Positions 12,369-33,693 of a stretch of 64,000 nt of DNA are shown here, piece by piece. The stretch lies in assembly GCF_052857255.1 (NCBI RefSeq), contig NC_135500.1, positions 158,625,689 to 158,689,688 of the forward strand, given 5' to 3'. Numbering within the stretch: the stretch's first letter is position 1; the number at the start of each line of letters is the position of its first letter. The notes under the pieces were generated by a model that was not told where the DNA came from, did no database searches, and saw nothing but the letters and a program-made list of their open reading frames with translations. The DNA comes from Amblyomma americanum (lineage: Eukaryota; Arthropoda; Arachnida; Ixodida; Ixodidae). The position numbers were made by a program, and so were the translations under genes.

Positions 12369-12443
12369 TGTGCGTCTGTGTGGGTACACCTGTCGCCTAG
12401 TCCATTCTTTTGGTCCGAGTGTTCTCCGGGGAGATCCGTGACA

Positions 12444-13220
<777 letters not shown>

Positions 13221-16200
13221 TCGAGAAATAAAATAATTCAACGATCGTTAATCTGAATTCGGTACATTGGCTTCATGAGCGCATTCACACCGCCGAGTCG
13301 CACACGGCAAGACACGAATTTTAGCCGAACAGTTACGGTATCAGAGAACTAAGGGACTTGATGAATCAGCTTAAACTTTTCGCACTACCTCCGCGCCTCG
13401 CCAGTGTGAAGCCGCCGAGTCACACTGAAATGCTGATACATCTTCGAAAAATAAAATAATTCAACGATCCCTACGGTGCTGGTCTCATAAATACTGTTCG
13501 TTTAATAATAGTGGTTCCTATTTGACAGATAGTAAATAAATCCGCACATGCGTAGAAAGTTTTAGCATTGGTGTTTAGTGCTTAGGAAGCAGGGCTAATT
13601 GTTTGGCAGAGTGTATGGAATCGGACTGGCGACGCAGCGCCGGGAAAAGCAAACTTTCATTTCAAAAATTCTTCAAGGTCTGCGGGTTGCCAAGGTGCGA
13701 ATATGGTTGTATGTTTGTGAGATCATCGCTAGTCTTGAATATGAGGCGGCTGCGGGAAAGCAGCAACATAAAGCCAGCAGAAGTTTCCCGTTGAGCAAAA
13801 AAAAAATGCGAATGCATGGCTTGAAACACGTTGCAAGCTTAACGTCGCGTGGAACCGCAGTCTAATACGCGCGGAACCGCGGAACTAATACGCGCATTTT
13901 GCAAACGCCACCTACACAAACATATTCACTTCACTACGTGCGTTTTTCCGCGATTTTCCAAATGTCACTTGAAACTCATGGAATCGCCTCCAGAAATGTT
14001 CCTCTAAAAAAACTGGTCGCTATCTTGTCCAAGGCGAGTACAGCACTTCATGTTGGGTTTGGCTGACTGCCCTAAAAAGCGACTGTTGCTCTACGGTTAT
14101 CTTCTTTTTTAAACATGACATCCAGCGCACTGAGGAAGAGTGCAATTTTCCTTTTGCTACCTTATGAATAGCTGGCGTTCAATGAGGATTTTATTATTTT
14201 GAAACTTAAGAGAACCGTCGTACACAAAACCTTTTCTAGCGCTTTGGTTTTGCGACCTGCCAGCCGCAAATAAAAAAAGTAATTCTCGCCCTACTTTTAT
14301 TAATTTTACTAAATGAATGTAGTTTTCACTCACCGTAGTTATGGTGTACTTTTACAATAGAAATTCAGAAGCGGTCATATATTTTTAGACTATTCCATTT
14401 CTATAACTCTATTTGCACTCCGGTGTGGTAGTAAATCCTCTTGTAATTTCCCAAATCACGCCTCATAATTACGCATAACAGACATGGGAGGTGGGTGCTC
14501 AACGCTTCCGCAGTTTGACACAGCTGTAGCCGTATTAAGCAACAAGTGAAACTGATAACTGTCTCTTTTGAACTTTCGCCAGTCTAAATCAAACAAACCT
14601 CATAAGCAAGAGCTCGCAGACATAACGACAGAGGTTAGAGCAGATTTTAGCCGTATATCATGCGTGATTTTGCGGACTGAGAGTGAAATATTGAAGATAT
14701 CTCCAAACAGGATCATGCTGCAAAAGTGTCCCCGATTATAGTAGAGCAGAAGTTCAACCACTTCTAACGTTCCAACGTGCACATACATTCTATATTCAGC
14801 GACTGAAGTATTTGTAGTCTGATTTCGTTTTGGGGGCAAATAAGACCCAAGCTGCTCTATTAAACGTACGTGCGACAACATTATCTGTTTTCTACTCAAC
14901 GTCTCGCTTTACAGCGTTGTGAAATCATAATTTTGGGCAACCCATTCAAACAAAAAGTACTTTTTGTCAAGAATATTTCCGGGGCGTAAAGTGTAAAGAA
15001 AAGAATATTTTAATGATTGATTTCTACTCCTATTCCCAAAATATTGATTTCCGACAACTTGAAATGAAGATTTGTTTTGTGAGGAATAACTTAGCGTGAA
15101 ATTGTTGAAACACCACACGCGACAAGCAATTGAAAGCATTCCCGGTGAACTTACAAGAGCAAGCCAGATAAACGAACTGTGATTTCGCTTTGATGTCTCC
15201 TTCCTTTCCCCCTTTTTGATTGTTGGCAAGACTCCTGACCTTTTCTGCCCGACTTACTCCTTCCGGTAAAGTCTGTCCCACTCAGGATACCAGAAGTGCA
15301 TCCACGCCATGCTTCCGCGCTCACACGAACAATAGAAGCTTTCTCTCTCTGTAGACTTGCCAGCTAATGCGCCTAGAGACCTCAGGTAGACCCAGCAGTG
15401 CTAGCTTGCCATTGAGCCATGGTGGCTTCATCAAAGGTTCATTGTTTGGTGACTCCAGCTGCGGTGAGGCCTTCTTTTCATTGCATGGCTTCTGAATCTG
15501 AACGCTTATCAACCAGTGTACCTACCCGCATGGCCCGTGCTGTTGACATGCGCGCCGGGCCGGCAGCATCACAGAAGTAATCATATGCGTGGATCTGGTT
15601 GCACCGAAAGCCATCGACATGCCCGAAGAAGCTGCCCTGGATATGTTACGCTGGAAGAGAGAAGGCGAGATTTGTTGTCGGGTCCGTGGATGCAGAGATG
15701 AAAGCATTCATTATATTTATCCTGTTTATTCACGTGAGAAACGTTCACAGATTATATCAAGAAGCAATGTCTTATGCATTGAGTAATTGACAGCTTATTA
15801 CAATAAGCAAAGGAACACACGATATATTCCAGTTTCTTCTCGGAAGTGCATCCATGTGAAAACTTACAATAAAGAACTAGCACATATTGCACGCAACGCG
15901 CAATAGAAGACACAAAAAATGTATCGTTGCTTATAAAGCATTCCTCATCTCTGTAGAGATGAGGTGTATGCTCCGAGTAATTTCTACTTGACGAAGTTAG
16001 CGTGATGTAGCTAAACACATCTCGACATCGCGTGAGTAGTTGAAATGGAGTATACAAAACGCTCATTGCTTGTTAGACGATTGTATTCATACCTATTGCT
16101 TTGTTTTTTTCTTAGTCATAGACAATTACAAACTACCACATGCGTAGATCATATAAGATATAAGCTGAAAACGATACTTTTACTGTCAAAATTTCCTTCC

Positions 16201-16619
16201 GGTTCCCAAGAAAATGGTCAGAATTGTGTTGTTTAATGCTTCATAGCTAACACAATAACCAAAGGCTAAAAATGATCTCGCACAAGCAAGCATACCGTAA
16301 ACATAGTGCACTGCCCTAGATTTTTTTTAGGATCACTATAGCCTGAGTCCAATTTGCAATACATCCACAGCCTGCATGCCAAGAATCATGCCTGATGCTG
16401 CAGAAAATAATTAGCACGACGCTCAAGCTTCACCTTATTAAGAAGACGTGAGAGCGCCTTCCCCTCCTCTTTTTACAATTTTATTCCTTTCCTTTCCCAT
16501 TTTGTTGACATCGCATTATTGTGGTCACCCATACGATCTTATCCATCTGATATCACAAGAATCAAATACAAGTCAATAAACGCATTTATTTAACAAGTAC
16601 CAATCCCAAATATCCATTA
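13221..16619. other. Intergenic, no recognised gene
   Basis: The sequence cgaaaaataaaataattcaacgatc near 13446 repeats one at about 13221-13245, next to the TA array. A GC-richer patch at 15516-15701 is open in several frames but has no recognisable domain and no convincing splice sites. Nothing else is supported. Confidence 0.4.
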
Positions 16620-16770
16620 AAGTTATCGATCACCAGTCGTCGTTATTTATTACGAATGCACAATCACTTTACTGATCACGGTCTTCGATTACAATGGCAA
16701 TTACCGATCACATTACAGATTACCAGTCACCAGTCACAATTATCGATTACCAATTACCATTACTAATAGT
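16620..16770. repeat. Degenerate short tandem repeat (gattacc/gatcacc type)
   Basis: Units such as cgatcacca, tgatcacgg, cgattaca, ttaccgatca and cgattaccaattacc recur about every 6-18 bases. It looks like an old, scrambled microsatellite. Confidence 0.55.
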
Positions 16771-19399
16771 TATCTACGTTGCACTTCACGACATACTGCA
16801 CCACCTCATACCTATAGACACATCTCAAACGCATTTTACTAATTCATACACACCACAAAGCGTTCATTAGGTGCCCCTCTAACACGCTTGAACCAATGAC
16901 CCATCGTGATCTCTGTGTTGTGTGCCCACTTGGCCTGGAGAGGGTCTGCGTGCTACGCCCCATTCCGGCTAATTTCTTCTAATGAATGGCTTCTGTATTC
17001 TGAAATATTCCTATTAGAGGAAGCTCATCGCCAATTTTGGCTTCATGTGGACACTGAAACAATGCGTTAGCTTTTTTTGAAACCTCCGCAATTTTTTCCT
17101 ACTGTCGCAGTACGACGAACGATACCAGGTTTTCAAAAGAACGAGCTCCTTGTTCTATCGTGTAGAATATTCTACTTACTATTCATCGCTTCCAATATCC
17201 TTTCCGCAAGCCTCCTTATCTTATTTCCAACTATTCCTATATCGAATGGCTCCTTATATTCATTGTCGGCTTCTGACTTCAGCTGTAAAACCAGCCAGAC
17301 CCGAAAAGAGAAACTCGCATCGAGACGAAGAGGTTTCCTGTTTAGCTTCTGCAGGGCGCAACTTGTGTCTTACCCTTGATGTACTTTGATTTCCTGTCTA
17401 CACACCACAAGCAACACAAGGCGTAAGAAAAATTGCATTCCTTATGCTTAACTCTGTTCACCTTCACCGGCTGCGAGAACTTTCGCACTATTTTGTGAGA
17501 AAACCTGGATAAACGAAAGGGAATAATAAACACTATGGTACGTTTCCAATGCGCAGAAAAACCACGAAACGCTCAAGGCGTTGTTTAATAATTAGTCTTG
17601 AATATTAGTGAATATAGAAACAGTGACCAAATCAATAAGCTTGATGGGGAGGGCGCCTGTGACGTATCTCCTCTGCTTGATTTTGTTCACAGCCATAAGG
17701 CCACTGCCAAAGAGTGAGGGCTTAGAAACTTGCTGGCTGCACAAAAATGAGCGAAAACATTGCCTCTTGTCTCATCGGCCTTACTATTTCAGCAATGGAC
17801 ATAATTAGAGGATCGATCCGGCACATTAGAGCCGTAGAAAGACCACTGAATGACAAAAAACTTTCCCTTGAACGCAATTGCGCAATAGAACAGTAAGCGT
17901 TATGAAAAGGAGACCCCTAAACGGCCAGATATAATCACATTCGGTGCTGCTGAGGTTAGTCGAGGTTTTCGCGCACAGAAAAGTACTTATAATTCTTACT
18001 GATAATTGAACACTGGATCCTCTTCCGCAGAAACTCCCGCAGCGTGAAATCTCTCAAAGCCTTCCTTCTGCATTTGAAATTTCATAAATATTTTCTTGAA
18101 CACTAGATCGCTGCTTCAAAGCGCACACGTTTCGCCCAGTCATTGGCCACCTTTCTTGCCTCATGGAAGATCATCTGACGTTTTTCAGGCTTTCCGTTCA
18201 TTACCAGCACCAAAAAAAAAAAAACTCTCTCGGGGAATTTCCGCTGGGTGAAAGTTTCCGAGTTGAATTTTGTTTCCTAATGTCGTTTTTATTTCTTCTG
18301 TGTTCCAAATCTTCCAAGTCCACGTCAGTTTCACTTCTTTTTGGGAGGTCACAAACTTCATGAGCTTTTTTTTTTCTCAAGCATTAGGATTATATTGTTA
18401 AACACAAGCAAGAAAAAGAGGGAAAAGCCGGAAGCTTAAGTCTGCGCAAACTGCTAAACTTGAGTCAAAAAGAAGCAGCAAGGCACTGATTTGAGCATCT
18501 TGACTCGACTTTTTCTACATTCTCGGTGAAGCGACAACAAAGTAGTTTGTCCGTTTTCGTGGAAATCTATCTGCCGAGAGAGGCCTAAAAAAGACCGAAT
18601 CGAGAAACTTTATTGGATTTATGATCCCCCTAGACACTTGATATTTTGTTGTAGATGTAGAAGAACCTACAATGCACGCTCATCTTGCAGGCCACTCCAA
18701 ACTCTCTGCGCCAGCTTACTCAGCAGTTTTCTAAGGGCATTATAATACCATTGAGCCCCTGTAGTTACATTTCGTTAGTCCCTCCCCCCAAAAAAAACAA
18801 TAAAAAGTTACACTTTTTTTTAGGATGAAGATAAGAATCAACAAACTATGTGTGAAAAGACATAGTTGGCGATAATTTCAAACTTGCACACACAAACACA
18901 CACGCGCGCATGCACCCACGCGCACGCACATGTGAGCACGCACTTCGAAATTCATGCATATACAGTAGGGCCAAATGTTAGCGTACGCAGTAATTACGCG
19001 AGCTCGCTTATTATGGACGAGGGTATTTTTCTACTGTCGAAATATATATGAGGACAATGGCATTGTGTATGCCATAAAAAAGCAGCCTTGGCCCTGGCTC
19101 TCTGTAAGATGGAACGAAAAGGCGGTGTAACCAGGCCCCAGCGGCCGAAAAATAGACGCTCTCCGCCATTGTGGATGCCCAAAAAATGAAAACCAGGGCT
19201 CAAAAAAAACAAAGAAAAAAGAAACGTCATCAAAGCTTCAGTTAACTGGCGGTCAAGGCCGAATACTGGGGCTACAAGGCCAATCAGTTCGTACGTGTGT
19301 GCCTTGAGATTAAAGACTTCGGATGCAGAGGATCAATGGCCTTGAGACGGCGGTAGCGCGTTGTAAGCGCTACCGCAAATAGAACACTCCAGCCAGCAT
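16771..19399. other. Intergenic, no recognised gene
   Basis: Nothing coding is supported. A worn CA-type microsatellite with gcgc and gcatgc interruptions lies at about 18885-18945. Confidence 0.4.
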
Positions 19400-21235
19400 A
19401 TGTCTCAGGTAATCCAATGGATGAAGATGAGCTCTTTGCAGCCTTTAAGTCCTTTCAAAGAAATCATAGCCCATGTTACAATGGCCTGCCTGTAGAGTTT
19501 TAAGTCAAGTTCAGGGAGCAGCTTAGAAGGGTCTTTCACCTCATTAGTGAATAGGCTTCTCAGCAATCGGACTCTGTCAGACACTCAAAAAGAACGTCTG
19601 CGACCATGCGTATGCTTGCAAGCTTGATGTTTTACTTGAAAAACAAGCATGTTCTTCCCATTAAATCCAGTTGAAAGTCAGCGCAGTGTGTGTCCTTTTT
19701 CTTCTCTGTACTGTGTCCGTAGCGCTGTTTTATCAGTAATTATCACTCTCCTTTCACAAAGATGAGTCGAGACACACAGCCCAGCGGACCTGGCCTCCCG
19801 TCACGCTTCTGAACACGGACTACAAACTCATATCCAAGTGCCTATCCATGCGCCTGTGTTCCTGCATAAGATTCTTGGTCCCTACCATGGTTGTTCCGTC
19901 GATGGTCCTTCAACCCAGCTTGACTGTTTTGCCCTAGAAGACCGCTTCCTTTGCGCTCAAATCTGAAATTTATCAGGCATATTCTCTTATTTCATTCAAG
20001 TCAAAGCATTCGATGGCGTTAGTAATTCATACCTGTTCCAAGCAGTGGATGAAACTGGCATATACCCTGATTTCTAGCACATGGTGATGGCTTTGTATTC
20101 CAGTCCAACCTCTTCGCTTAGCTTACACGGTCGTGTCGTTGAGGGTTTTACTGAGGGCCGAGGAATTCCGCAGGGGTGCCCTCTATGTCCTAGCATTTGA
20201 AGCCCTTCTCCAAAGACTTGCTCGTGGTAGTCTCATCAACAGGTTCTTGTTACCATCTGTATCCCCGCTAGATCCAATCTTTGCTTATGCAGACGACCTC
20301 AACATTGTCGTCCCAGATCATACAGCCGTCTCCTCCGTTTTGGATGTGATGGAGGGGTACTGCAGGACAAGTGTGGCTAGGGCTCAATAGGTCGAAGAGT
20401 GCGCCTTGTATTTTGGCCGTGCACCTTCCCGCTCTCAGCCTGCTCACGGTGTCCCCTTGAAAGCAGAAGTCTGTATCCTTCGTTTTTATTTCAGATCAAA
20501 GAGTCTGCCTTTCACTACTTGGTCCAAAGCTTAGGATTGAGCACAGGGAGCGGGCATACGGGACCCTTATGCCCGCTCACAGCTCGAGCTACCATCACGA
20601 GGTCGCTTTTGTTTTCGATCTTGACATATGTCACCGGCTTAACAGCTCTGTCGATCCGCAACAACCTCCGTTTTAAATAATTCCCTTTTCGCTTTCTCTG
20701 GGATAGAGCTTCAGACTGTCTCGCTTGGCCTGTGGTGAAGCTGCCCAGGAATAAAGGACGCCTCGGCATTCCCGACCTGGGCATTGTAGCTGCAGCCTTG
20801 CATGTAAGGTGGACCCAAGTATGAACTTGGGCATGTTCCTAACCCATAATCTGGCTTCAATCTTCTGAAACACCCGGCTCCGCTTGTTCTCCCACAGCAC
20901 GCTGCCTAACAGCATGCCCCGGTCAGGCTCTCTTTGGCTTCTCTATGCTCACGCAGCCAACTGTCTTGAGCGGCTCCGTAACGCAAAGGCACACAGCGAC
21001 GCTGTCTCTGTCCATTTCAAAAAGTTGGTCGAAATCCTCACTCCTAGTCTCCGCCTCCATCATCATGAGATTTAAAACGTCCGCACAAATTGGGAGCTTA
21101 TCACAGCGCACTTCCAGGAAGCAACCAGGGCTTCTTTCATCTATTGTGAAGGGATTTACCCAACCAAGCCCAAGGCATTTACAAGGTCCAGTTTGTGACC
21201 TACCTGCCCTTTCTGTGCTGGTACACTCTTAATCT
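19400..21235 (+). mobile_element. Decayed L1/Tx1-like LINE (reverse transcriptase region)
   Basis: This is a non-LTR retrotransposon relic on the plus strand. Seen in order through several frames: NGLPVEFY followed by KFREQL (about 19480-19525), LNTDYKLISKCLSMRL (about 19805), a remnant of the K-AFDGV motif (about 20005), RGIPQGCPL (about 20160) and the catalytic FAYADDLNIVV with YADD at 20286-20297. Downstream traces extend to about 21235. Stops and frameshifts occur throughout, for example just after GCPLCPS and in the LSGIFSY region, so the copy is dead. The motif spacing and the GLPVEFY block fit the L1/Tx1 group; the clade is inference from memory. No intact endonuclease domain is visible upstream. 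Confidence 0.7.
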
Positions 21236-21248
21236 GGTTCAACATAAG

Positions 21249-21278
21249 TTCCAGTTAGTAACTGAAACCTAACTGGAA
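21249..21278. repeat. 10-bp inverted repeat between two converging LINEs
   Basis: ttccagttag (21249-21258) and ctaactggaa (21269-21278) are exact reverse complements. Further ggttcc/ggaacc-like units are scattered to about 21430. This may be a small non-autonomous insertion between the two LINE 3' regions. Confidence 0.45.
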
Positions 21279-21435
21279 GTTTTAAAACATAGGTCCACTT
21301 ATATTACTGGAACCGTGTTCGGGTAAAAACTAACGAGATATGTAGAACACAGTTCCATTTAAATGGAAAATGTTTTAATGTGGAAGAGAAGGTTCCAAAT
21401 ACATATATCAGGACACAGTTCCTCCTATAATCTGG

Positions 21436-22650
<1,215 letters not shown>

Positions 22651-23555
22651 GTATACGAGGAACGCCGAACTCTGCTTGTGTCTTCGCATTCTCACTTTGC
22701 GCGTTTTCATTGCAGTGTGCACTGATGTGTGGTCCTGCTCAGGAACCATGGAACTGCATGACAAGAGCCCTTTGAACTAAGCGCGTTTTTGCTTGACTGA
22801 TATTGCTTGGGCCAAGATGTGGAGAATATATGTCAACATGGTCATAGATCTCCTTGCAAAGGCACTGTCTTATCTGTAATTTATGCTAGAAAGACAGGTA
22901 AGACTTGTGCTGAAGTTACCCTATGATGCTTAAGCACTTACAACCCCAGGAGAGGCACTGCAGGAGTCTACATCAACCGCGATACGAAATGATTAGTATT
23001 GTATTGTTTAGCGGTGTTATGCAAAATGTAGATTATGAAAATTGCGCTGAATCTGCAAGAAACTTGATTTGAATCACTTATTCAGCACGCAACACCACCC
23101 TAAAGAGAGGGCTGCATCTTCCAACATATAGTTGTTGAAAACTCAAAAGACAGTACTTCTTGACAATATCGGAATTCCAACTATCATGCCTTATTTTTTA
23201 ACCACAAAACGCAACCGTTTGACTCATGCCCATTGTGTATTGTGAGTGCCGGAACGATAAACAAAACGCAAATGCAAACAACTTGCAAACAGGTATAAAA
23301 TACTTGAATCATTCAGTGTAAAAGGTGTGTATGCTAATCACAACAAATTCGAGTCAAAGACTGCACAAAACAAATCTGACAAATCTCTTCGAGCTGCAGA
23401 AGTCTATAAGAAAGGCTGAAAACAAAGAGATGGTTCCAAGAATAAAGCTGCTGCATGGCGTTTCTTGCACTGTACTCTTTTGCGTTCATATCACATAAAT
23501 ATTTTTTTTAAATCATTAACTTGTGTTGTAATAAGGAACGTCTTACAAAGCACTG
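22651..23555. other. Intergenic, no recognised feature
   Basis: No supported gene or repeat. Confidence 0.4.
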
Positions 23556-23762
23556 TGTCGCGAACGACCAGTGGTACAGTCCAGGTACAGACAAGAGGCA
23601 GCGGTCAGCCCAGAGCACGCACAAGGGACGGAGCGTTCGGCGCTCGAGCTTCTGAGCGTTCTGTGCTTCTCGTCGTCGTCTTCGTTAAGCGCCAGCCTCT
23701 GAATATTCCAAAGCCGAAGGCCAGTCTTACAGTGTAGCCAATTTGCTTTACATGTAGCGACC
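23556..23762 (+). mobile_element. Possible short solo LTR (about 207 bp)
   Basis: The block begins TGTCGCG and ends GTAGCGACC, a near-inverted terminal pair. It is GC-richer than its surroundings and resembles, from memory, the ends of tick Gypsy-type LTRs. No target duplication, TATA box or poly(A) signal is clear, so this is tentative. Confidence 0.3.
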
Positions 23763-26700
23763 ATTTAAGTGACGTTCATTGAGTGATCAGAACAAATGAG
23801 GTGATACTTAAAGGCCAAGTAGATAAAATTAGAGCAGAAAATTGTATTTTCTCGATTTCTTTTGGTCAAATAAAGGTAACTAATACCGATAAAAAATATT
23901 CAACGGCAGGTCCGACTAGTGGAACATTCATGCAGGAGTATAAGCATGAAGGCATAAGCTAATAATGCGGCAATATGACGATTAGAGAAATAATGTACCT
24001 GCAGGCAACATAGATTAATTCGTGCAGCTATTCAAGCAATGACACAAAAGGAGAATGCACAGGAAGAGATGTAGAGGTACTGACAAATGGAAATGCAGTA
24101 CGATTTTGCATTCTAATTGCAATCAAGGCTTCCATATAAAAGAGACTAAGAAACATTTCTACCCGGCAAAGGGCACTAGCCTCCTCTAAGAATCTGCACA
24201 TGCTACAGATGCCAGTTTATAATAGATAACGCGTGAAAAACGTTAAACAGAGAATAGCGTATTTCATTTACTTCTGTTCGCATCCGTATACAGGATACTG
24301 TGGGCACGCATTAAGTGACAACTGTGATTTTATTTCCTTGGGCCTTTGCAAAGACCGCTCATCGCTTACGGGCGTTTGATCACATGGTATAGCACAAATT
24401 GGTCGTGCAGAAAATTGCATTATGTGAACACAAGGATCGCCACTCAAAAGCCGGCCATACAGGTTTACTCTTCGCAACCCCTCTTTGCTTTGTTTGCGCC
24501 TTCTGCAGGTGACAAAAATAGCAAGCTCTACTCTGTATACATACAGCATATGAGATCTTTCGATAACTCAAACAAATGTCTGATTTAGGAATAATATTGC
24601 TAATATTATTGCTAATATTGTGGTTACCTTTCACAATACTGAACCAAAGTTGCCACGTCAGTTTTATCAATTGTTACCCATTTCGCTCTAGATTAAATTA
24701 AGTTTTTTTCAAAACAGATTTCAGTTTTTAAGTCATAAGGTTTCCCTCAAGCGGCTGACTTTGAATCAGCACAGCTTGAAATAATCTCAGAGTTAGGCCG
24801 TAAGAATGCGGATATGTCCACGCCGTAACAGGCCACGCCGTAATCATAAAACGACGCCACCCTTTTACTTGCAGTTCGCATGCAAGCGAGGTATGAAATA
24901 TAATAAATATAATTTGATACGACAATGAAGCGAACAAAAAAAAAGTGCAAATCCAGGGCCATTTCGTTGTTATTGTTGACCCAGACCTGTCCTCAAAATA
25001 ACGACACAGCTTTTTTGTTCAGTCTGTACACGACGCTAACGATCATGCAATATCTGTGCGTGGAAAGAGCAGCGCCCACGCTGCAGGCTTTGAACTGTTT
25101 CTTTGCTAGCAACAGAAATTGCTAAAACTGCCCTCTATGTTTGCTGGCCAACAATACGCAAACAGTGATCGCAATTCTGTAACCGAGTCAAGACGAACAA
25201 CTCAAACCATATCACAATGTGTTAGAGGTGGCTCGATTCGCACGTTGTTAAAAAACGTTGACAGGAAAGTGTTAGTGTCACTTTGTGCTCCCCCGCGACG
25301 ATTACAGACAGAAAGCGCTACCTTCTCATGCAGTTAGCGCTTACCTATGCACTGTCCCATGAACTTGAGGCTGTCCACAGGCTTCAGGCTGTGGTGACGC
25401 ACACTTGACACAGTGCTCGCAAGCCGTTCGTAAGGCATCATATTCCCATGCCACTGTGGCCTCCGTTCTCCGTCGCCTGAAAGGTCTTTTCAGCGGGGAC
25501 TTCACAACTACCTTGGCTGTCGCTAAGAGAGACAGTGGCACTGGCTTCCCCAGAGCCAGAGGCGGTAACTGACGATGCTTCAATCGCCAGCTGCCGCGAT
25601 AAGCCCGTTTTCAAGCCTGTAGAGTCTGGCGGCGCTGGCGGTGCCAACGTAGCTCCAAGTGCAGCGTCATTTATCGTGTCGTCACCGTTGGTCAAGCGTT
25701 ACGTGACGGCCTTAGCGGCTTCTGATGATGTTGGCAATGTTCGCGTCATGTTTAGGCAGCGCTTCATGACCAGCAAACCCCAAAAAGTTTGTTGCTACAT
25801 TCTATGCAGCCAAACTACTTAGTTCGCCTCAGAAATAGGTTTTCTGCGGGCCTCGTCGTTATAAGAGCATTGTAGTGTAGTTATTCGTTCCAACTTTATA
25901 TGCAAACGCGGTTGTCTGTCTTCGACACCGCTCGTGCTGGGTATTGTGTGCTCTTGGAAAGGATATCGGCCCCTCTTCCTCTTACTGACACTTTTTTCCT
26001 TTCGTGGCCAACTGGGTTGCCAGTAGTTTTATTTCCGCTCTTTATTCTCAAGTTTCTGTTCCACAGCTGAGCCGTTAGGAGATAAAACTATTCGATGCTT
26101 CTCTGCCAAGCGGTATTGTAAAACAATTATCGACTTCTGTGTGTTTCCCTAATGCACGTTACCCAATTTCACTCTCAAGATCCAGATCTTCGGCAACCGC
26201 TTGACGTACTCTACTACTTCTCCCAATACATCGCTGCCAGGTTTAAGCTGTTTTACCGCTACAGCGTTAGAGGGGACGTTTGAAAGAAAAATTTGCGTTG
26301 ACGCACTAATTTAGGATTGGTCGAGAGGGTTGTGTAGTCACAGATTAAGCTGTGGGATGATAATGAATTAAGCTTATGTTAAATTGTGACTGTGAGAGAG
26401 CAGCATGGCTGAATTGTCGTTATGGCTTGTAAGGATGTCAGTAAAATAATTATTTTGAATAAATTTGGGTAATTAATTGAAAATCGAACCAATGACCTTT
26501 GGAATTAGACTCGGATGTGCGACCCGTAGGCTATTGAAGCACGTTCGTTCGACTTGGCTAATAAGAGACCTTTTGTGAGTTGTGACGCATCACGTGGTCT
26601 TGCACGAGTGCCTATGCATGTCAATGAGTCTGTGAAATTAGAAGCAGGAAAAAATTTACGAAAAGGCAGCCAATAAACATTAACGCCGTAGCGTCATACC

Positions 26701-28070
26701 CTAACGGTGGATTTTTAGAGACCAACCATAATTTTTCCTTCCCATGCTGTTGAACAATACTTTACTTCTTTTCTGATAAATTTTTGCTGTGTCTTTCTCA
26801 TTCGGGTATGTAAGCTCTCATTGGTGCGCTACCGTCTGACCCCGGAATTGCACTTTGCGCGACCCCACAACTTCGGAAACTAAAAAAAAAGATGTAGTAT
26901 AGGTCGACCAATGCAGGCTCCGAGCTAAAAACATGCGCTTAAGGTGGCTGACCGGCGTATTTTATTACGCATCGCTGCTGCTGCGGCGCCGAGCGGATCT
27001 CGTCACAGACAGCGCACATGTTAATTAATAATTACGACGAGCTACACTCCCCTCAGCAATTAAAAAGCGTAATAGTACAAGTTAAAAGTTAGCTAATCTA
27101 ATATTACTTAACCAGCCTGCTAATTAGCACGTCTAAGCTGTATTCTTACGTACTACATCGCTCACAATTCTATGCTGCAAAAAGCGCTCTTCTAACTCAA
27201 AAAGACTATTTTTAAAGTATGTGAAAAAATATTAGGCGAAACGCCCTATATGAAGGGCGTTGACCGCCTTCTGTCAGCCCGAGAGGCCGTTTAAGCTTAA
27301 GAGAAGCGCACCCGCTCGATCCCCGGGTCAATACCACTCGACCAGCCACGGATCAGCGAGGCAGCGTACGGCAGCCTTCGGATCGTCTCCGTCGTGTTCC
27401 TCCGGTCATCGGACAGTTGCAGCGCCCGGTGAACAAATGGAGTCTTGTTTGTCTCTCTCTTTTGTTTGTGCAGCTAAGGGGCAATCTTCATCTTGTGTTG
27501 TCTCTCTCCAGTGTTACTTCGAACGAGTTGCATTGTACTGTAAATCATTTTGTATGTGCTTCTACAAGTGATTGTAAATTTCTCTGTACCGTCTCTTGCT
27601 CTATAAACTTTCGTTCGTTTGTGAATCTTTGGCTACGACCAATTCTCTAGCTTGCGATCGGTGAAAGCTGGGCACGAAATGACCAACTCTCTTGCCACTT
27701 CGTATAGCTGGTATCTGGGTGACCTTGCCACTCTGAGTCGAGGGCATGTCTTCTGAGACTGACACCTCTACCCCTATGCTCTAAGGGTGTGTGGGAGTGC
27801 ATGCATTGAGTGAACGAAAAGGTGACATATTCTAGCGTCTGTGACGGTACGTTTGGTCCTTTGAAAGCGCACTCAACTTAGAAATAGTTGGAAGGTGTTC
27901 ACAAAGAGGCCCTAAACGAGAGTTTAGCAACAGCGATATTTTTAGGTGCCGCGCTGAAGTGTTTAGTGAGGTTTACCGCATAGAGGTAATCTTTGCCTTT
28001 AGAATTTCGGTCTTCGAAAATTAACTTCAAGCAAGTTGTCGAGTTTGGCATCCAGATGGGGACGAACTGT

Positions 28071-28072
<2 letters not shown>
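23763..28072. other. Intergenic with weak signals only
   Basis: No gene is firmly supported. Weak items are: a GC-richer, multi-frame-open island at 25340-25760 with a donor-like CATAG/GTAAGC on the minus strand near 25345; a tRNA B-box-like ggttcgatttt on the minus strand near 26485-26495, perhaps an old SINE head; and an LTR-like stretch at about 27260-27700. Confidence 0.4.

Positions 28073-28149
<77 letters not shown>
28073..28149. repeat. (TA)n microsatellite, 77 bp
   Basis: Pure AT dinucleotide run, left partner of the array at 28517-28640. Confidence 0.97.

Positions 28150-33693
<5,544 letters not shown>

Larger units (their letters stand above)
11624..12443 (+). mobile_element. Solo LTR (820 bp), Ty3/Gypsy-like
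   Basis: The element begins TGTCAC and ends GTGACA, a perfect 6-bp terminal inverted repeat of the TG...CA type. It is flanked by cagat (11619-11623) and catat (12444-12448), a 5-bp target duplication with one mismatch. It has a TATAAAAG box (11827-11834) and an ATTAAA signal (12363-12368) in the order expected for U3-R-U5 on the plus strand. No internal coding region or second LTR is nearby, so it is a solo LTR left by recombination. The 194-codon open frame across 11657-12241 lies wholly inside it and is probably not a gene. The clade is inference. Confidence 0.7.
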
